Source: Nematostella vectensis (taxonomy: Eukaryota > Cnidaria > Anthozoa > Actiniaria > Edwardsiidae). From it: a stretch of 64,000 bases of DNA. The notes below the pieces were generated by a model, which was not told where the DNA came from, ran no database searches, and worked only from the letters and a program-made list of their open reading frames with translations. A program made the position numbers and the translations under genes. Within the stretch, counting starts at the first letter, position 1. Each line of letters opens with the position of its first letter. The stretch covers positions 14,769,408 to 14,833,407 of the forward strand of contig NC_064046.1 in the NCBI RefSeq assembly GCF_932526225.1, read 5' to 3'. Shown piece after piece: positions 23,011 to 36,119 of the stretch.

Positions 23011-24427
23011 AATACCTTATTAAATAATATGCAATATTATATTGAAAACTATGTTAATGGACAGTTTGTGGTCATTTTTTTTGTTTTGTTTAAAGTCTCC
23101 CACATGTACCAAAAGCTCATAAGTCAGTATTAGAATTTTACTGAAGTTCATTGTGTCAGGGCTCTAGAGCTATTGCAAATCTCTTAAACATGACACTCCC
23201 ACTTTAAAGGAAAGTAAAAAAAAAAAAAATCAAAATTGTTGGTGGGGATCTCTGCTGAGTTTGTTTTCTTTTTAGTTTTGTTCTATTATTATTATTATTT
23301 TCTTTTTTAGAGGGGGAGGGGAATTCAGCTAAAAATAGCCAAGGGTCAATTCAAGCAACTAGTACAAAAGATGTTTTTTTTTTGCAGTCCTTTATTCAAT
23401 ATATTCAAGGTTATCATGCAATTCTGTTGTTTGACTGCATATATATATTTTTTCTTTCTTTTCATTACAAGTGCTATATGTGTAAGTGGTGACCATAGCT
23501 ATGATTACTATTATTTAGAATAATTTTTTACCTACCAACAGAAAACAACTTGACTGCAAAACACTTACTGTAGGGCACTCGATATTAGGCATTACTTTCA
23601 TGTGGATGTAAGGTTGAAATGTCAAAACCTTCATTAACCCGTGAACTAAGCTTTAGCGTATTACACTTTGTTGTGATCTGATTCTATTGTTCTTTTTTTG
23701 TGTTTTACTAACTATTACCGTTTAACTATCACACTTTGTTTCACGGGTTAATGAAAACCACTCTAATTACTTACAGTAATTCTTTTTTAATATTAATATT
23801 TACTTGTATAATTTAGATGAGAAATACATATTTCTTCTTGGCCTTGTAGAGCTCATCTCGTTCCTCATAAATAACAAACAAAATAAAGTTTGTTCTTATT
23901 TGGTGCAAAGGAATCTACATTAGTTTTCTAATCAGATAATTGTTTTTTTTAACACTCACCTGTTATTTCAACAGCTCTTACTTGAGTTTGCTTGTCTCAT
24001 AAATAGACCTTGCTTAATAAACAAAGACATGTTACAAACTTATTTAATAATAGGTAAAAACTGCAATATTGTATGAAGAGAGTGCCCCTCCCTTCCCCCT
24101 GCTATTGTTGACATTATGCTCAATAAACTGTTACCTCTCCCCTCTCCACCAGTTAAGCATTCTATGTATGCTTCCCTGTACAAAATGCGCCCCTTCAAAT
24201 AGAACATTAAAGTTCACATACTTGTTTACTTCCTCAAACTCTTTGCTTTGTGTTTTTTGTTAACTTCCTAGGAACAAATTGAATACATATAATCAATAAA
24301 TCCAGCAAGCTTATTTTGCAAACTCACTTTTTTTATTTTTTTTGCGCAAAACCAATCAGAATTAGGGGGGTCAAGCACAAAGAAAGAAAACAAATAAAAA
24401 AAAAGCCCATTGGCCTGGGATCGAACC
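22422..24427 (-). repeat. Reverse monomer, 2006 bp
   Basis: The MITE spans 23634-23751. The extra C in CAAACCAGTTG (about 22985) and ATTTTACTG (about 23137) are private. The dimer similarity ends in this copy, somewhere near 23.0-23.2 kb. Confidence 0.9.
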
Positions 24428-26433
24428 CGGTCTGAAGAACAAAACGGAAACAATACATACGGATTACCCAATCGTTTTGGCAGCACAAGGCTTTTACAGA
24501 AGGCTGTAAAGAATCCGAAGGCCCCAAGCACCGATATTTCCGAGCGAATATGCTGTACAACACTCTTGCAAGGTTATCCCAACCCGCGCATTAATGGGGA
24601 GGACAATAACCAGGATCCCAGGCCCGTAATACGGTTACGCCACGCACAGTTCGCCGAGATTGTGGATGACAAAAAAATAGAGGTCTATTTGGGCGTCTTG
24701 GGTCCCTTGGGGACTCGCCATGCGCACGGGCGCATCTCTTTTATTGTGTACATGACATCAAATTAGCGAAGAAAAAAGACGCTGTTTTGGTATCATGTGA
24801 AAAGCATAAAATAAATAGAAATAAAGACGTAAGGGGGGAGAATATTGACATATTCATATTTGAATATTGACAAAATCCGCAATATTGTCTACGCTGACTA
24901 AGTAAAGCTGTATTTTACTTTAAAGGGGCAGCAGCATAGTACTGCGCATGTCTGGAGTCAGTGATTATTGTAGGCTTTTAAGTGTCTACAAACAGTTGAA
25001 CTTTTTAAAAGCTGTTAATACCTTATTAAATATTATGCAATATTATATTGAAAACTATGTTAATGGACAGTTTGTGGTCATTTTTTTTGTTTTGTTTAAA
25101 GTCTCCAACATGTACCAAAAGCTCATAAGTCAGTATTAGAATTTCACTGAAGTTCATTGTGTCAGGGCTCTAGAGCTATTGCAAATCTCTTAAACATGAC
25201 ACTCCCCCTTTAAAGGAAAGTAAAAAAAAAATCAAAATTGTTGGTGGGGATCTCTGTTGTGTTTGTTTTCTTTTTAGTTTTGTTCTATTATTATTATTAT
25301 TATTTTTTTTTTTTGAGGGGGAGGGGAATTCAGCTAAAAATAGCCAAGGGTCAATTCAAGCAACTAGTACAAAAGATGTTTTTTTTGCAGCCCTTTATTC
25401 AATATATTCAAGGTTATCATGCAATTCTGTTGTTTGACTGCATATATATATTTTTTCTTTCTTTTCATTACAAGTGCTATATGTGTAAGTGGTGACCATA
25501 GCTATGATTACTATTATTTAGAATAATTTTTTACCTACTAACAGAAAACAACTTGACTGCAAAACACTTACTGTAGGGCACTCGATATTAGGCATTACTT
25601 TCATGTGGATGTAAGGTTGAAATGTCAAAACCTTCATTAACCCGTGAACTAAGCTTTAGCGTATTACACTTTGTTGTGATCTGATTCTATTGTTCTTTTT
25701 TTGTGTTTTACTAACTATTACCGTTTAACTATCACACATTGTTTCACGGGTTAATGAAAACCACTCTAATTACTTACAGTAATTCTTTTTTAATATTATT
25801 ATTTACTTGTATAATTTAGATGAGCAATACATATTTCTTCTTGGCCTTGTAGAGCTCATCTCGTTCCTCATAAATAACAAACAAAATAAAGTTTGTTCTT
25901 ATTTGGTGCAAAGGAATCTACATTAGTTTTCTAATCAGATAATTGTTTTTTTTAACACTCACCTGTTATTTCAACAGCTCTTACTTGAGTTTGCTTGTCT
26001 CATAAATAGACCTTGCTTAATAAACAAAGACATGTTACAAACGTATTTAATAATAGGTAACAACTGCAATATTGTATGAAGAGAGTGCCCCTCCCTTCCC
26101 CCTGCTATTGTTGACATTATGCTCAATAAACTGTTACCTCTCCCCTCTCCACCAGTTAAGCATTCTATGTATGCTTCCCTGTACAAAATGCGCCCCTTCA
26201 AATAGAACATTAAAGTTCACATACTTGTTTACTTCCTCAAACTCTTTGCTTTGTGTTTTTTGTTAACTTCCTAGGAACAAATTGAATACATATAATCAAT
26301 AAATCCAGCAAGCTTATTTTGCAAACTCACTTTTTTATTATTATTTTTGCGCAAAACCAATCAGGATTAGGGGGGTCAAGCACAAAGAAAGAAAACGAAT
26401 AAAAAAAAAAGCCCATTGGCCTGGGATCGAACC
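24428..26433 (-). repeat. Reverse monomer, 2006 bp
   Basis: The MITE spans 25637-25754. The usual TTTTCTTTTTTAGAG is replaced by an uninterrupted T-run and GAG near 25303. The B box at 26423 is intact. Confidence 0.92.
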
Positions 26434-28419
26434 CGGTCTGAAGAACAAAACGGAAACCATACATACGGATTACCCAATCGGTATGGCAGCACAAGGATTT
26501 TACGGAAGGCTGTAAAGAACCCGAAGGCCCCAAGCACCGATTTTTCCGAGCGAATATGCTGTACAACACTCTTGCAAGGTTATCCCAACCCGCGCATTAA
26601 TGGGGAGGACAATAACCAGGATCCCAGGACCGTAATACGGTTACGCCAAGCACAGCTCGCCGAGATTGTGGATAACAAAAAATAGAGGACTATTTGGGCG
26701 TCTTGGGTCCCTTGGGGACTCGCCATGCGCACGGGCGAATCTCTTTTATTGTGTACATGACATCAAATTAGCGAAGAAAAAAGACGCTGTTTTGGTATCA
26801 TGTGAAAAGCATAAAATAAATAGAAATAAAGACGTAAGGGGTGAGAATATTGACATCTTCATATTAGAATATTGACAAAATCCGCAATTTTGTCTACGCT
26901 GACTAAGTAAAGCTGTATTTTACTTTAAAGGGGCAGCAGCATAGTACTGCGCATGTCTGGAGTCAGTGATTATTGTAAGCTTTTAAGTGTCTACAAACAG
27001 TTGAACTTTTTAAAAGCTGTCAATACCTTATTAAATAATATGCAATATTATATTGAAAACTATGTTAATTGACAGTTTGTGGTCATTTTTTTTGTTTTGT
27101 TTTAAGTCTCCCACATGTACCAAAAGCTCATAAGTCAGTATTAGAATTTCACTGAAGTTCATTGTGTCAGGGCTCTAGAGCTATTGCAAATCTCTTAAAA
27201 ACATGACACTCCCCCTTTAAAGGAAAGAAAAAAAAATCAAAATTGTTGGTGGGGGTCTCTGTTGTGTTTGTTTTCTTTTTAGTTTTGTTCTATTATTATT
27301 ATTATTTTCTTTTTTAGAGGGGGAGGGAAATTCAGCTAAAAATAGCCAAGGGTCAATTCAAGCAACTAGTACAAAAGATGTTTTTTGCAGTCCTTTATTC
27401 AATATATTCAAGGTTATCATGCAATTCTGTTGTTTGACTGCATATATATATTTTTTCTTTCTTTTTATTACAAGTGCTATATGTGTAAGTGGTTACCATA
27501 GCTATGATTACTATTATTTAGAATAATTTTTTACCTACTAACAGAAAACAACTTGACTGCAAAACACTTACTGTAGGGCACTCGATATTAGGCATTACTT
27601 TCATGTGGATGCAAGGTTGAAATGTCAAAACCTTCATTAACCCGTGAACTACGCTTTAGCGTATTACACTTTGTGGTGATCTGATTCTATTGTTCTTTTT
27701 TGTGTTTTTTTCTAACTATTACCGTTTAACTATCACACTTTGTTTCACGGGTTAATGAAAACCACTCTAATTACTTACAGTAGTTCTTTTTTTATATTAT
27801 CATTTACTTGTATAATTTACATGAGCAATACATATTTTTTTATGGCTTTGTAGAGCTCATCTCGTTCCTCATAAATAACAAACAAAATGAAGTTTGTTCT
27901 TATTTGGTTCAAAGGAATCTACATTAGTTTACTAATCAGATAATTGTTTTTTTTTTAACACTCATCTGTTATTTCAACAGCTCTTACCTGAGTTTGCTTG
28001 TCTCAGAAATAGACCTTGCTTAATAAACAAAGACATGTTACAAACTTATTTAATAATAGGTAACAACTGCAATATTGTATGAAGAGAGTGCCCCTCCCTT
28101 CCCCCTGCTATTGTTGTTGATATTATGCTCAATAAACTGTTACCTCTCCCCTATCCACCAGTTAAGCATTCTATGTATGCTTCCTAGAAAACATTAAAGT
28201 TCACATACTTGTTTACTTCCTCAAACTCTTTGCTTTGTGTTTTTTGTTAACTTCCTAGGAACAAATTGAATACATATAATCAATAAATCTAGCAAGCTTA
28301 TTTCGCAAACTCACTTTTTTTTTATTATTTTCGCGCAAAACCTATCAGGATTAAGGGGGTCCAGCACAAAAAAAAAAAAAACGAATTAAAAAAAAAGCCC
28401 TTTGGCCTGGGATCGAACC
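26434..28419 (-). repeat. Reverse monomer, 1986 bp, small deletion
   Basis: The MITE spans 27637-27755. About 27 bp are missing near 28184 (CTTCCTAGAAAACATT), which removes the CCCTGTACAAAATGC segment. It carries the GTGGTGATC and TTTTTTTCTAAC variants shared with copies on both sides of junction 2. Confidence 0.9.
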
Positions 28420-30427
28420 CGGTCTGAAGAACAAAACGGAAACCATACATACGGATTACCCAATCGGTGTGGCAGCACAAGGCTTTTACGGAAGGCTGTA
28501 AAGAACCCGAAAGCCCCAAGCACTGATATTTCCGAGCGAATATGCTGTACAACACTCTTGCAAGGTTATCCCAACCCGCGCATTAATGGGGAGGACAATA
28601 ACCAGGATCCCAGGCCTGTAGTACGGTTACGCCACGCACAGCTCGCCGAGATTGTGGATGACAAAAAATAGAGGTCTATTTGGGCGTCTTGGGTGCTTTG
28701 GGGACTCGCCATGCGCACGGGCGCATCTCTTTTATTGTGTACATGACATCAAATTAGCGAAGAAAAAAGACGCTGTTTTGGTATCATGTGAAAATCATAA
28801 AATAAATAGAAATAAAGACGTAAGGAGGGAGAATATTGACATCTTCATATTAAAATATTGACAAAATCCGCAATTTTGTCTACGCTGACTAAGTAAAGCT
28901 GTATTTTACTTTAAAGGGGCAGCAACACAGTACTGCGCCTGTCTGGAGTCAGTGATTATTGTAGGCTTTTAAGTGTCAACAAACAGTTGAACCTTTTAAA
29001 AGCTGTGAATACCTTTTTAAATAATATGCAATATTATATTGAAAACTATGTTAATTGACAGTTTGTGGTCATTTTTTTTTGTTTTGTTTAAAGTCTCCCA
29101 CATGTACCAAAAGCTCATAAGTCAGTATTAGAATTTCACTGAAGTTCATTGTGTCAGGGCTCTAGAGCTATTGCAAATCTCTTAACCATGACACTCCCCT
29201 TTTAAAGGAAAGTAAAAAAAAAAATTGTTGGTGGGGGTCTCTGTTGTGTTTGTTTTCTTTTTAGTTTTGTTCTATTATTATTATTATTATTATTATTTTC
29301 TTTTTTAGAGGGGGAGGGAAATTCAGCTAAAAATAGCCAAGGGTCAATTCAAGCAACTGGTACAAAAGATGTTTTTTTGCAGTCCTTTATTCAATATATT
29401 CAAGGTTATCATGCAATTCTGTTGTTTGACTGCATATATATATTTTTTCTTTCTTTTCATTACAAGTGCTATATGTGTAAGTGGTTACCATAGCTATGAT
29501 TACTATTATTTAGAATAATTTTTTACCTACTAACAGAAAACAACTTGACTGCAAAACACTTACTGTAGGGCACTCGATATTAGGCATTACTTTCATGTGG
29601 ATGTAAGGTTGAAATGTCAAAACCTTCATTAACCCGTGAACTGCGCTTTAGCGTATTACACTTTGTGGTGATCTGATTCTATTGTTCTTTTTTGTGTTTT
29701 TTTCTAACTATTACCGTTTAACTATCACACTTTGTTTCACGGGTTAATGAAAACTACTCTAATTACTTACAGTAGTTCTTTTTTAATATTATCATTTACT
29801 TGTATAATTTAGATGAGCAATACATATTTCTTTATGGCTTTGTAGAACTCATCTCGTTCCTCATAAATAACAAACAAAATGAAGTTTGTTCTTATTTTGG
29901 TGCAAAGGAATCTACAGTAGTTTTCTAATCAGATAATTGTTTTTCTTTTAACACTCACCTGTTATTTCAACAGCCTTACTTGAGTTTGCTTGTCTCAGAA
30001 ATAGACCTTGCTTAATAAACAAAGACATGTTACAAACTTATTTAATAATAGGTAACAACTGCAATATTGTATGAAGAGAGTGCCCCTCTCTTCCCCCTGC
30101 TATTGTTGAAATTATGCTCAATAAACTTTACCTCTACCCTCTCCACCAGTTAAGCATTCTATGTATGCTTCCCTGTACAAGATGCACCCCTTCAAATAGA
30201 ACATTAAAGTTCATATATTTGTTTACTTCCTCAAACTCTTTGCTTTGTGTTTTTTGTTAACTTCCTAGGAACAAATTGAATACATATAATCAATAAATCT
30301 AGCAAGCTTATTTCGCAAACTCACTTTTTTTTATTATTTTTGCGCAAAACCTACGAGGATTAAGGGAGTCCAGCACAAAGAAATAAAAACGAATTAAAAA
30401 AAAAGCCCATTGGCCTGGGATCGAACC
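28420..30427 (-). repeat. Reverse monomer, 2008 bp
   Basis: The MITE spans 29629-29747. It has a long TTA tract (29273-29297), a GTCCAGC variant near the T-run, and the junction-2 subfamily markers. Confidence 0.92.
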
Positions 30428-32433
30428 CGGTCTGAAGAACAAAACGGAAACCATACATACGGATTACCCAATCGGTATGGCAGCACAAGGCTTTTACGGA
30501 AGGCTGTAAAGAACCCGAAGGCCCCAAGCACCGATATTTCCGAGCGAATATGCTGTACAACACTCTTGCAAGGTTATCCCAACCCGCGCATTAATGGGGA
30601 GGACAATAACCAGGATCCCAGGCCTGTAGTACGGTTACGCCACGCACAGCTCGCCGAGATTGTGGATGACAAAAAATAGAGGTCTATTTGGGCGTCTTGG
30701 GTCCCTTGGGGACTCGCCATGCGCACGGGCGCATCTCTTTTATTGTGTACATGACATCAAATTAGCGAAGAAAAAAGACGCTGTTTTGGTATCATGTGAA
30801 AAGCATAAAATAAATAGAAATAAAGACGTAAGGGGGGAGAATATTGACATCTTCATATTAGAATATTGACAAAATCCGCAATTTTGTCTACGCTGACTAA
30901 GTAAAGCTGTATTTTACTTTAAAGGGGCAGCAACACAGTACTGCGCCTGTCTGGAGTCAGTGATTATTGTAGGCTTTTAAGTGTCAACAAACAGTTGAAC
31001 CTTTTAAAAGCTGTGAATACCTTATTAAATAATATGCAATATTATATTGAAAACTATGTTAATTGACAGTTTGTGGTCATTTTTTTTTGTTTTGTTTAAA
31101 GTCTCCCACATGTACCAAAAGCTCATAAGTCAGTATTAGAATTTCACTGAAGTTCATTGTGTCAGGGCTCTAGAGCTATTGCAAATCTCTTAACCATGAC
31201 ACTCCCCTTTTAAAGGAAAGTAAAAAAAAATTGTTGGTGGGGGTCTCTGTTGTGTTTGTTTTCTTTTTATTTTTGTTCTATTATTATTATTATTATTATT
31301 ATGTTCTTTTTTAGAGGGGGAGGGAAATTCAGCTAAAAATAGCCAAGGGTCAATTCAAGCAACTGGTACAAAAGATGTTTTTTTGCAGTCCTTTATTCAA
31401 TATATTCAAGGTTATCATGCAATTCTGTTGTTTGACTGCATATATATATTTTTTCTTTCTTTTCATTACAAGTGCTATATGTGTAAGTGGTGACCATAGC
31501 TATGATTACTATTATTTAGAATAATTTTTTACCTACTAACAGAAAACAACTTGACTGCAAAACACTTACTGTAGGGCACTCGATATTAGGCATTACTTTC
31601 ATGTGGATGTAAGGTTGAAATGTCAAAACCTTCATTAACCCGTGAACTACGCTTTAGCGTATTACACTTTGTGGTGATCTGATTCTATTGTTCTTTTTTG
31701 CGTTTTTTTCTAACTATTACCGTTTAACTATCACACTTTGTTTCACGGGTTAATGAAAACCACTCTAATTACTTACAGTAGTTCTTTTTTAATATTATCA
31801 TTTACTTGTATAATTTACATGAGCAATACATATTTCTTTATGGCTTTGTAGAGCTCATCTCGTTCCTCATAAATAACAAACAAAATGAAGTTTGTTCTTA
31901 TTTTGGTGCAAAGGAATCTACAGTAGTTTTCTAATCAGATAATTGTTTTTCTTTTAACACTCACCTGTTATTTCAACAGCCTTACTTGAGTTTGCTTGTC
32001 TCAGAAATAGACCTTGCTTAATAAACAAAGACATGTTACAAACTTATTTAATAATAGGTAACAACTGCAATATTGTATGAAGAGAGTGCCCCTCTCTTCC
32101 CCCTGCTATTGTTGAAATTATGCTCAATAAACTTTACCTCTACCCTCTCCACCAGTTAAGCATTCTATGTATGCTTCCCTGTACAAAATGCACCCCTTCA
32201 AATAGAACATTAAAGTTCACATACTTGTTTACTTCCTCAAACTCTTTGCTTTGTGTTTTTTGTTAACTTCCTAGGAACAAATTGAATACATATAATCAAT
32301 AAATCTAGCAAGCTTATTTCGCAAACTCACTTTTTTTTATTATTTTTGAGCAAAACCTATGAGGATTAAGGGGGTCCAGCACAAAGAAATAAAAACGAAT
32401 TAAAAAAAAAGCCCATTGGCCTGGGATCGAACC
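30428..32433 (-). repeat. Reverse monomer, 2006 bp, next to junction 2
   Basis: The MITE spans 31635-31753. Its B box at 32423-32433 is present, but the A-box side lies beyond it and is cut off by the junction. It is very similar to the preceding monomer. Confidence 0.92.
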
Positions 32434-32469
32434 CGGTCTGAAGAACAAAACGGAAACCATACATACGGA
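32242..32469. other. Inversion junction 2 with 228-bp spacer (palindrome centre)
   Basis: CTTCCTCAAA ending at 32241 is the reverse complement of TTTGAGGAAG starting at 32470. The spacer is reverse-type sequence holding a T-run and a B box (32423-32433). It is cut inside the A box, since CGGATT is followed directly by TGAGG. One or two T residues are shared at the breakpoint. Markers GTGGTGATC/GATCACCAC-type and TTTTTTTCTAAC/GTTAGAAAAAAA occur in three monomers on each side, so the arms are true near-mirror copies. Confidence 0.85.
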
Positions 32470-32470
32470 T

Positions 32471-34161
32471 TTGAGGAAGTAAACAAGTATGTGAACTTTA
32501 ATGTTCTTTTTAAAGGGGTGCATTTTGTACAGGGAAGCATACATAGAATGCTTAACTGGTGGAGAGGGAAGAAGTAAAAGTTTATTGAGCATAATTTCAA
32601 CAATAGCAGGGGGAAGAGAGGGGCACTCTCTTCATACAATATTGCAGTTGTTACCTATTATTAAATAAGTTTGTAACATGTCTTAGTTTATTAAGCAAGG
32701 TCTATTTCTGAGACAAGCAAACTCAAGTAAGGCTGTTGAAATAACAGGTGAGTGTTAAAAGAAAAACAATTATCTGATTAGAAAACTACTGTAGATTCCT
32801 TTGCACCAAAATAAGAACAAACTTAATTTTGTTTGTTATTTATGTTGAACGAGATGAGCTCTACAAGGCCAAGAAGAAATATGTATTGCTCATCTAAATT
32901 ATACAAGTAAATAATAATATTAAAAAAGAATTACTGTAAGTAATTAGAGTGGTTTTCATTAACCCGTGAAACAAAGTGTGATAGTTAAACGGTAATAGTT
33001 AGAAAAAAACACAAAAAAGAACAATAGAATCAGATCACCACAAATGTAATACTCTAAAGCGTAGTTCACGGGTTAATGAAGGTTTTGACATTTCAACCTT
33101 ACATCCACATGAAAGTAATGCCTAATATCGAGTGCCCTACAGTAAGTGTTTTGCAGTCAAGTTGTTTTCTTTTAGTAGGTAAAAAATTATTCTAAATAAT
33201 AGTAATCATAGCTATGGTCACCACTTACACATATAGCACTTGTAATGAAAAGAAAGAAAATATATATATATATATATATGCAGTCAAACAACAGAATTGC
33301 ATGATAACCTTGAATATATTGAATAAAGGACTGCAAAAAAACATCTTTTGTACTAGTTGCTTGAATTGACCCTTGGCTATTTTTAGCTGAATTCTCCTCA
33401 GAGAATTGCAATAGCTCTAGAGCCCTGACACAATGAACTTCAGTGAAATTCTAATACTGACTTATGAGCTTTTGGAACATGTGGGAGACTTTAAACAAAA
33501 CAAAAAAAATGACCACAAACTGTCAATTAACATAGTTTTCAATATAATATTGCATATGTTTTAATAAGGTATTGACAGCTTTTAAAAAGTTCAACTGTTT
33601 GTAGACACTTAAAAGCCTACAAAAATTACTGACTCCAGACATGCGCAGTACTATGCTGCTGCCCCTTTAAAGTAAAATACAGTTTTACTTAGTCAGCGTG
33701 GACAATATTGCGGATTTTGTCAATATTCTAATATGAATATATCAATATTCTCCCCCCTTACATCTTTATTTCTATTTATTTTATGCTTTTCACATGATAC
33801 CAAAACAGCGTCTTTTTTCTTCGCTAATTTGATGTCATGTACACAATAAAAGAGATGCGCCCGTGCGCATGGCGAGTCCCCAAGGGACCCAAGACGCCCA
33901 AATAGACCTCTATTTTTTGTCATCCACAATCTCGGCGAGCTGTGCGTGGCGTAACCGTATTACAGGCCTGGGATCCTGGTTATTGTCCTCCCCATTAATG
34001 CGCGGGTTGGGATAACCTTGCAAGAGTGTTGTACAGCATATTCGCTCGGAAATATCGGTGCTTGGGGCCTTCGGGTTCTTTACAGCCTTCCGTAAAAGCC
34101 TTGTGCTGCCATACCGATTGGGTAATCCGTATGTATGGTTTCCGTTTTGTTCTTCAGACCG
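32471..34161 (+). repeat. First forward monomer after junction 2, internally deleted
   Basis: This copy starts about 220 bp into the monomer. The MITE spans 32959-33076. Near 33397 roughly 120 bp are missing (GAATTCTCCTCAGAGAATTG), including the TAA tract and the left CTTTAAAG arm. Its TA tract at 33260-33279 is the longest in the window. Confidence 0.9.
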
Positions 34162-36119
34162 GGTTCGATCCCAGGCAAATGGGCTTTTTTTTTAAATTCG
34201 TTTTTTTTCTTTGTGCTGGACCCCCTTAATCCTGATTGGTTTTGCGCAAAAATAGTAAAAAAAGTGAGTTTGCAAAATAAGCTTGCTAGATTTATTGATT
34301 ATATGTATTCAATTTGTTCCTAGGAAGTTAACAAAAAAACACAAAGCAACTAGTTTGAGGAAGTAAACAAGTATGTGAACTTTAATGTTCTATTTGAAGG
34401 GGTGCATTTTGTACAGGGAAGCATACATAGAATGCTTAACTGGTGGAGAGGGAAGAAGTAAAAGTTTATTGAGCATAATTTCAACAATAGCAGGGGGAAG
34501 AGAGGGGCACTCTCTTCATACAATATTGCAGTTGTTACCTATTATTAAATAAGTTTGTAACATGTCTTTGTTTATTAAGCAAGGTCTATTTCTGAGACAA
34601 GCAAACTCAAGTAAGGCTGTTGAAATAACAGGTGAGTGTTAAAAGAAAAACAATTATCTGATTAGAAAACTACTGTAGATTCCTTTGCACCAAAATAAGA
34701 ACAAACTTCATTTTGTTTGTTATTTATGTTGAACGAGATGAGCTCTACAAGGCCAAGAAGAAATATGTATTGCTCATCTAAATTATACAAGTAAATAATA
34801 ATATTAAAAAAGAATTACTGTAAGTAATTAGAGTGGTTTTCATTAACCCGTGAAACAAAGTGTGATAGTTAAACGGTAATAGTTAGAAAAAAAAACACAA
34901 AAAAGAACAATAGAATCATATCACCACAAAGTGTAATACTCTAAAGCGTAGTTCACGGGTTAATGAAGGTTTTGACATTTCAACCTTACATCCACATGAA
35001 AGTAATGCCTAATATCGAGTGCCCTACAGTACGTGTTTTGCAGTCAAGTTGTTTTCTGTTAGTAGGTAAAAAATTATTCTAAATAATAGTAATCATATCT
35101 ATGGTCACCACTTACACATATAGCACTTGTAATGAAAAGAAAGAAAATATATATATATATATGCAGTCAAACAACAGAATTGCATGATAACCTTGAATAT
35201 ATTGAATAAAGGACTGCAAAAAAACATCTTTTGTACTAGTTGCTTGAATTGACCCTTGGCTTTTTTTAGCTGAATTCCCCTCCCCCTCTAAAAAAGAAAA
35301 TAATAATAATAATAGAACAAAACTAAAAATAAAACAAAGGGGGAGTGTCATGTTTAAGAGAATTGCAATAGCTCTAGAGCCCTGACACAATGAACTTCAG
35401 TGAAATTCTAATACTGACTTATGAGCTTTTGGTATATGTGGGAGACTTAAAAAAAAACAAAAAAAATGACCACAAACTGTCAATTAACATAGTTTTCAAT
35501 ATAATATTGCATATTGTTTAATAAGGTATTGACAGCTTTTAAAAAGTTCAAATGTTTGTAGACACTTAAAAGCCTACAAAAAACACTGACTCCAGACATG
35601 CGCAGTACTATGCTGCTGCCCCTTTAAAGTAAAATACAGCTTTACTTAGTCAGCGTAGACAATATTGCGGATTTTGTCAATATTCTAATATGAATATATC
35701 AATATTCTCCCCCCCTTACGTCTTTATTTCTATTTATTTTATGCTTTTCACATGATACCAAAACAGCGTCTTTTTTCTTCGCTAATTTGATGTCATGTAC
35801 ACAATAAAAGAGATGCGCCCGTGCGCATGGCGAGTCCCCAAGGGACCCAAGACGCCCAAATAGACCTCTATTTTTTGTCATCCACAATCTCGGCGAGCTG
35901 TGCGTGGCGTAACCGTATTACAGGCCTGGGATCCTGGTTATTGTCCTCCCCATTAATGCGCGGGTTGGGATAACCTTGCAAGAGTGTTGTACAGCATATT
36001 CGCTCGGAAATATCGGTGCTTGCGGCCTTCGGGTTCTTTACAGCCTTCCGTAAAAGCCGTGTGCTGCCATACCGATTGGGTAATCCGTATGTATGGTTTC
36101 CGTTTTGTTCTTCAGACCG
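34162..36119 (+). repeat. Forward monomer, 1958 bp, 51-bp deletion type
   Basis: The MITE spans 34843-34963. The characteristic deletion joins AAAACAAA directly to GGGGGAGTG near 35337. It carries the GTTAGAAAAAAA marker of the junction-2 palindrome. Confidence 0.92.

Larger units (their letters stand above)
5129..32470 (-). repeat. Satellite array block 2, reverse orientation
   Basis: Fourteen successive B boxes read on the minus strand, starting at 6416, 8408, 10418, 12411, 14408, 16410, 18410, 20411, 22411, 24417, 26423, 28409, 30417 and 32423. Spacings are 1986-2010 bp. No unrelated DNA interrupts the block. Both edges are inverted-repeat junctions with forward blocks. Confidence 0.95.

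Noticed and set aside
5129-32470. Viral genome with inverted repeats
   Set aside because: The inverted blocks resemble viral inversion segments only in outline. There are no coding genes, and the blocks are made of the same satellite monomer.
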